Shown here in pieces: positions 6,242 through 7,559 of a stretch of 7,559 nt of DNA; the stretch's first letter is position 1, and each line of letters starts with the position of its first letter. The stretch is from Thermoleophilia bacterium (GTDB lineage: Bacteria; Actinomycetota; Thermoleophilia; Gaiellales; Gaiellaceae). Under the pieces are notes generated by a model that had not been told where the DNA came from, did no database searches, and was given only the letters and a program-made list of their open reading frames with translations. Made by a program: the position numbers and the translations under genes. Location of the stretch: positions 1 to 7,559 of the forward strand of contig JACVRU010000092.1 in assembly GCA_014534295.1 (NCBI GenBank). The letters run 5' to 3'.

Positions 6242-6675
6242 GCTGGCGCGCGCTGCCGCCGGAGCTGGCGCGCGTGGACCTGCTCGGCCTCGTCTACCTG
6301 GGGACGCTCCGGGGCGACGGCCGCCCGCGGCTCGGGCCTGCCGAGGCGCACGTCTGGGAGGGCGAGCTGCTGATCGGCGTCATGCCGCGGTCGCTGCGTG
6401 CGCGCGACCTCGCCCGCGATCCGCGGTGCACGCTCCAGAGCGCCGTCGCCGGCCCGGACTCGGGCGATCCGGAGCTGAAGCTGTACTGCCGGGCCGAGCC
6501 CGCCGCGGGCGAGCCGCCCGACGCCTGGTGGAGCGGCCGGGAGGACGCGGCCGTCTACGCGCTCGACGTCAACGAGGCCGCGCTCGTGGAGTGGGACCTC
6601 GAGCGCGGCCTCATGACGGTGATGAGCTGGTCGCCAGCGCGGGGCCTGCGCACCGAGTGTCGCTCCTACCCTTAG
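6238..6675 (+). CDS. Pyridoxamine 5'-phosphate oxidase-fold flavin/cofactor-binding protein
   Basis: This 145-aa protein is the size of a single split beta-barrel domain. The order LGLVYLGTLRGDGRPRLGP (16-34), VWEGELLIGV (39-48), RSLRARDLARDPRCTLQS (51-68) and ELKLYCRAEP (79-88) follows the PNPOx-like pattern: paired strands, then the helix carrying K/R-x-x-x-L-x-x-x-P, then the next strand. Members bind FMN, F420 or haem and act as small oxidoreductases or binding proteins. The cofactor and substrate cannot be told apart here, and true PdxH activity is unlikely because the protein is short. It is the last gene of the overlapping run, its ATG overlapping the ATP-grasp stop by 4 nt (ATGA). An in-frame ATG directly after its stop opens only an Arg-rich shadow reading. 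Confidence 0.78.
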   Translation: MSWRALPPELARVDLLGLVYLGTLRGDGRPRLGPAEAHVWEGELLIGVMPRSLRARDLARDPRCTLQSAVAGPDSGDPELKLYCRAEPAAGEPPDAWWSGREDAAVYALDVNEAALVEWDLERGLMTVMSWSPARGLRTECRSYP

Positions 6676-6696
6676 ATGGCGACCCCCAGGCTTTCG

Positions 6697-6737
6697 GACG
6701 GTCGGGATCGCAGCGCGAAGCGCGCATCCCGGCCGTC
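6697..6737 (+). repeat. Long imperfect hairpin with GCGAAGC tip
   Basis: The arm GACGGTCGGGAT (6697-6708) pairs with ATCCCGGCCGTC (6726-6737) over 12 positions, with one G-U wobble. Inside, after a small asymmetric internal loop, GCGC pairs with GCGC around a GAA loop (6713-6723). It starts 21 nt after the PNPOx stop codon, so it could act as a stem-type terminator or 3'-end stabiliser for the plus-strand operon. There is no T-run. The structure is seen in the sequence; its role is inference. Confidence 0.55.
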
Positions 6738-6775
6738 GCGAAGCGATGTCCCCTGCCGACGCGACGCTGGCCGGA

Positions 6776-6796
6776 GCGCACGGCGAAGCCGCGCGC
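6776..6796 (+). repeat. Second stacked hairpin with GCGAAGC tip
   Basis: GCGC-A-CGGC pairs with GCCG-C-GCGC around a GAA loop, giving eight base pairs interrupted by one A/C mismatch. It has the same tip heptamer as the hairpins at 6713-6723 and 6736-6746. Confidence 0.5.
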
Positions 6797-6920
6797 GTAG
6801 GCCCGAGAGGGTAAGGGCGTCGGCACACCGGAGAGGAGCCCCGCGGCCGAAGGCCGGTTCATCCGGCCGAGAGGCCAAGCCCCGCCGGCCCACCGGCAAG
6901 CAGCAACAGGAGGGGGATCC

Positions 6921-6945
6921 CCTAAGGGGGAACCTCGGTTCCCCC

Positions 6946-6950
<5 letters not shown>
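6921..6950. terminator. Perfect palindromic hairpin, probable bidirectional terminator
   Basis: CCTAAGGGGGAACC (6921-6934) and its exact reverse complement (6937-6950) enclose a 2-nt loop, giving a perfect 14-bp inverted repeat between convergent genes. The TAA stop of the minus-strand sigma gene (6948-6946) lies inside the stem. No T-tract follows on either strand, so classic intrinsic termination is not certain. Terminators lacking a U-tract are, however, common in high-GC actinobacteria. A separate 10-bp palindrome, GGGGATCCCC (6913-6922), abuts and partly overlaps it. Confidence 0.65.

Positions 6951-7559
<609 letters not shown>

Larger units (their letters stand above)
6676..6920. other. 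Non-coding convergent spacer with a cluster of small hairpins
   Basis: No convincing gene lies between the convergent PNPOx and sigma genes; readings in this stretch are Arg/Ser/Pro-rich shadows. It holds several compact hairpins. Those with a GAA loop are GCGC/GCGC (6713-6723), TCGC/GCGA (6736-6746), CGGC/GCCG (6781-6791) and CGGCC/GGCCG (6844-6856). Those with a GAGA loop are CCC/GGG (6802-6811) and GGCC/GGCC (6865-6876). The loops read as GNRA-type only on the plus strand. An 8-nt direct repeat, AGCCCCGC, starts at 6837 and 6878. The region could be a 3' untranslated structure, a small RNA or a dispersed palindromic repeat. It matches no RNA family I recognise. Confidence 0.5.

Noticed and set aside
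6853..6867. T-arm-like sequence GGTTCATCC suggesting a tRNA
   Set aside because: The loop has only five bases, and no acceptor stem, anticodon arm or D-arm can be built around it.
6676..6920. Known structured RNA such as RNase P RNA, SRP RNA, tmRNA or a riboswitch
   Set aside because: None of the conserved core words I know for these families could be found on either strand.
6676..6945. Possible small protein beginning at the ATG immediately after the PNPOx stop
   Set aside because: Arg/Ser/Pro-rich reading with no domain-like pattern that continues antisense into the sigma gene; no ribosome-binding site.

Overview
The window is very high-GC DNA with tightly packed, often overlapping genes. 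The gene content (a BMP-family lipoprotein, an NrtR-like regulator, a stand-alone diadenylate cyclase, RsgA and an RpoD/SigA-type sigma factor) and the codon bias fit a high-GC Actinomycetota. A deep lineage such as Thermoleophilia is my guess. No rRNA, tRNA, CRISPR array, transposase or phage gene is visible, and this looks like ordinary chromosomal backbone.

Layout. (1) 1-191, minus: the N-terminus of a BMP/PnrA-type substrate-binding lipoprotein, running off the left edge. (2) 225-893, plus: an NrtR-like regulator with a broken Nudix box, divergent from the lipoprotein gene across 33 bp. (3) 947-1696 and 1707-2318, minus: an SDR oxidoreductase downstream of a soluble DAC-domain (c-di-AMP synthase family) protein, in one short transcription unit. 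(4) 2357-6675, plus: five genes that each overlap the next by 1-7 nt. They are rsgA, a Fes-like esterase, a second alpha/beta-hydrolase esterase, an ATP-grasp ligase-like protein and a PNPOx-fold flavoprotein. (5) 6676-6945: a non-coding convergent spacer with a cluster of small hairpins and a perfect 14-bp-stem palindrome. (6) 6946-7559, minus: the C-terminal part of a primary-type sigma factor, truncated at the right edge.

How the genes may work together. The most interesting block is the overlapping cassette of Fes-like esterase, small esterase, ATP-grasp and PNPOx behind rsgA. An ATP-grasp enzyme normally makes an amide-type bond from a carboxylate and a nucleophile. Two different serine esterases and a flavin-binding fold translated with it suggest a small-molecule or peptide-tailoring pathway whose product cannot be read from sequence. 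The second item of interest is the DAC protein, which has a soluble layout reminiscent of archaeal DacZ rather than that of DisA (helix-hairpin-helix) or CdaA (membrane). It is coupled to an SDR gene whose only in-frame start is TTG.
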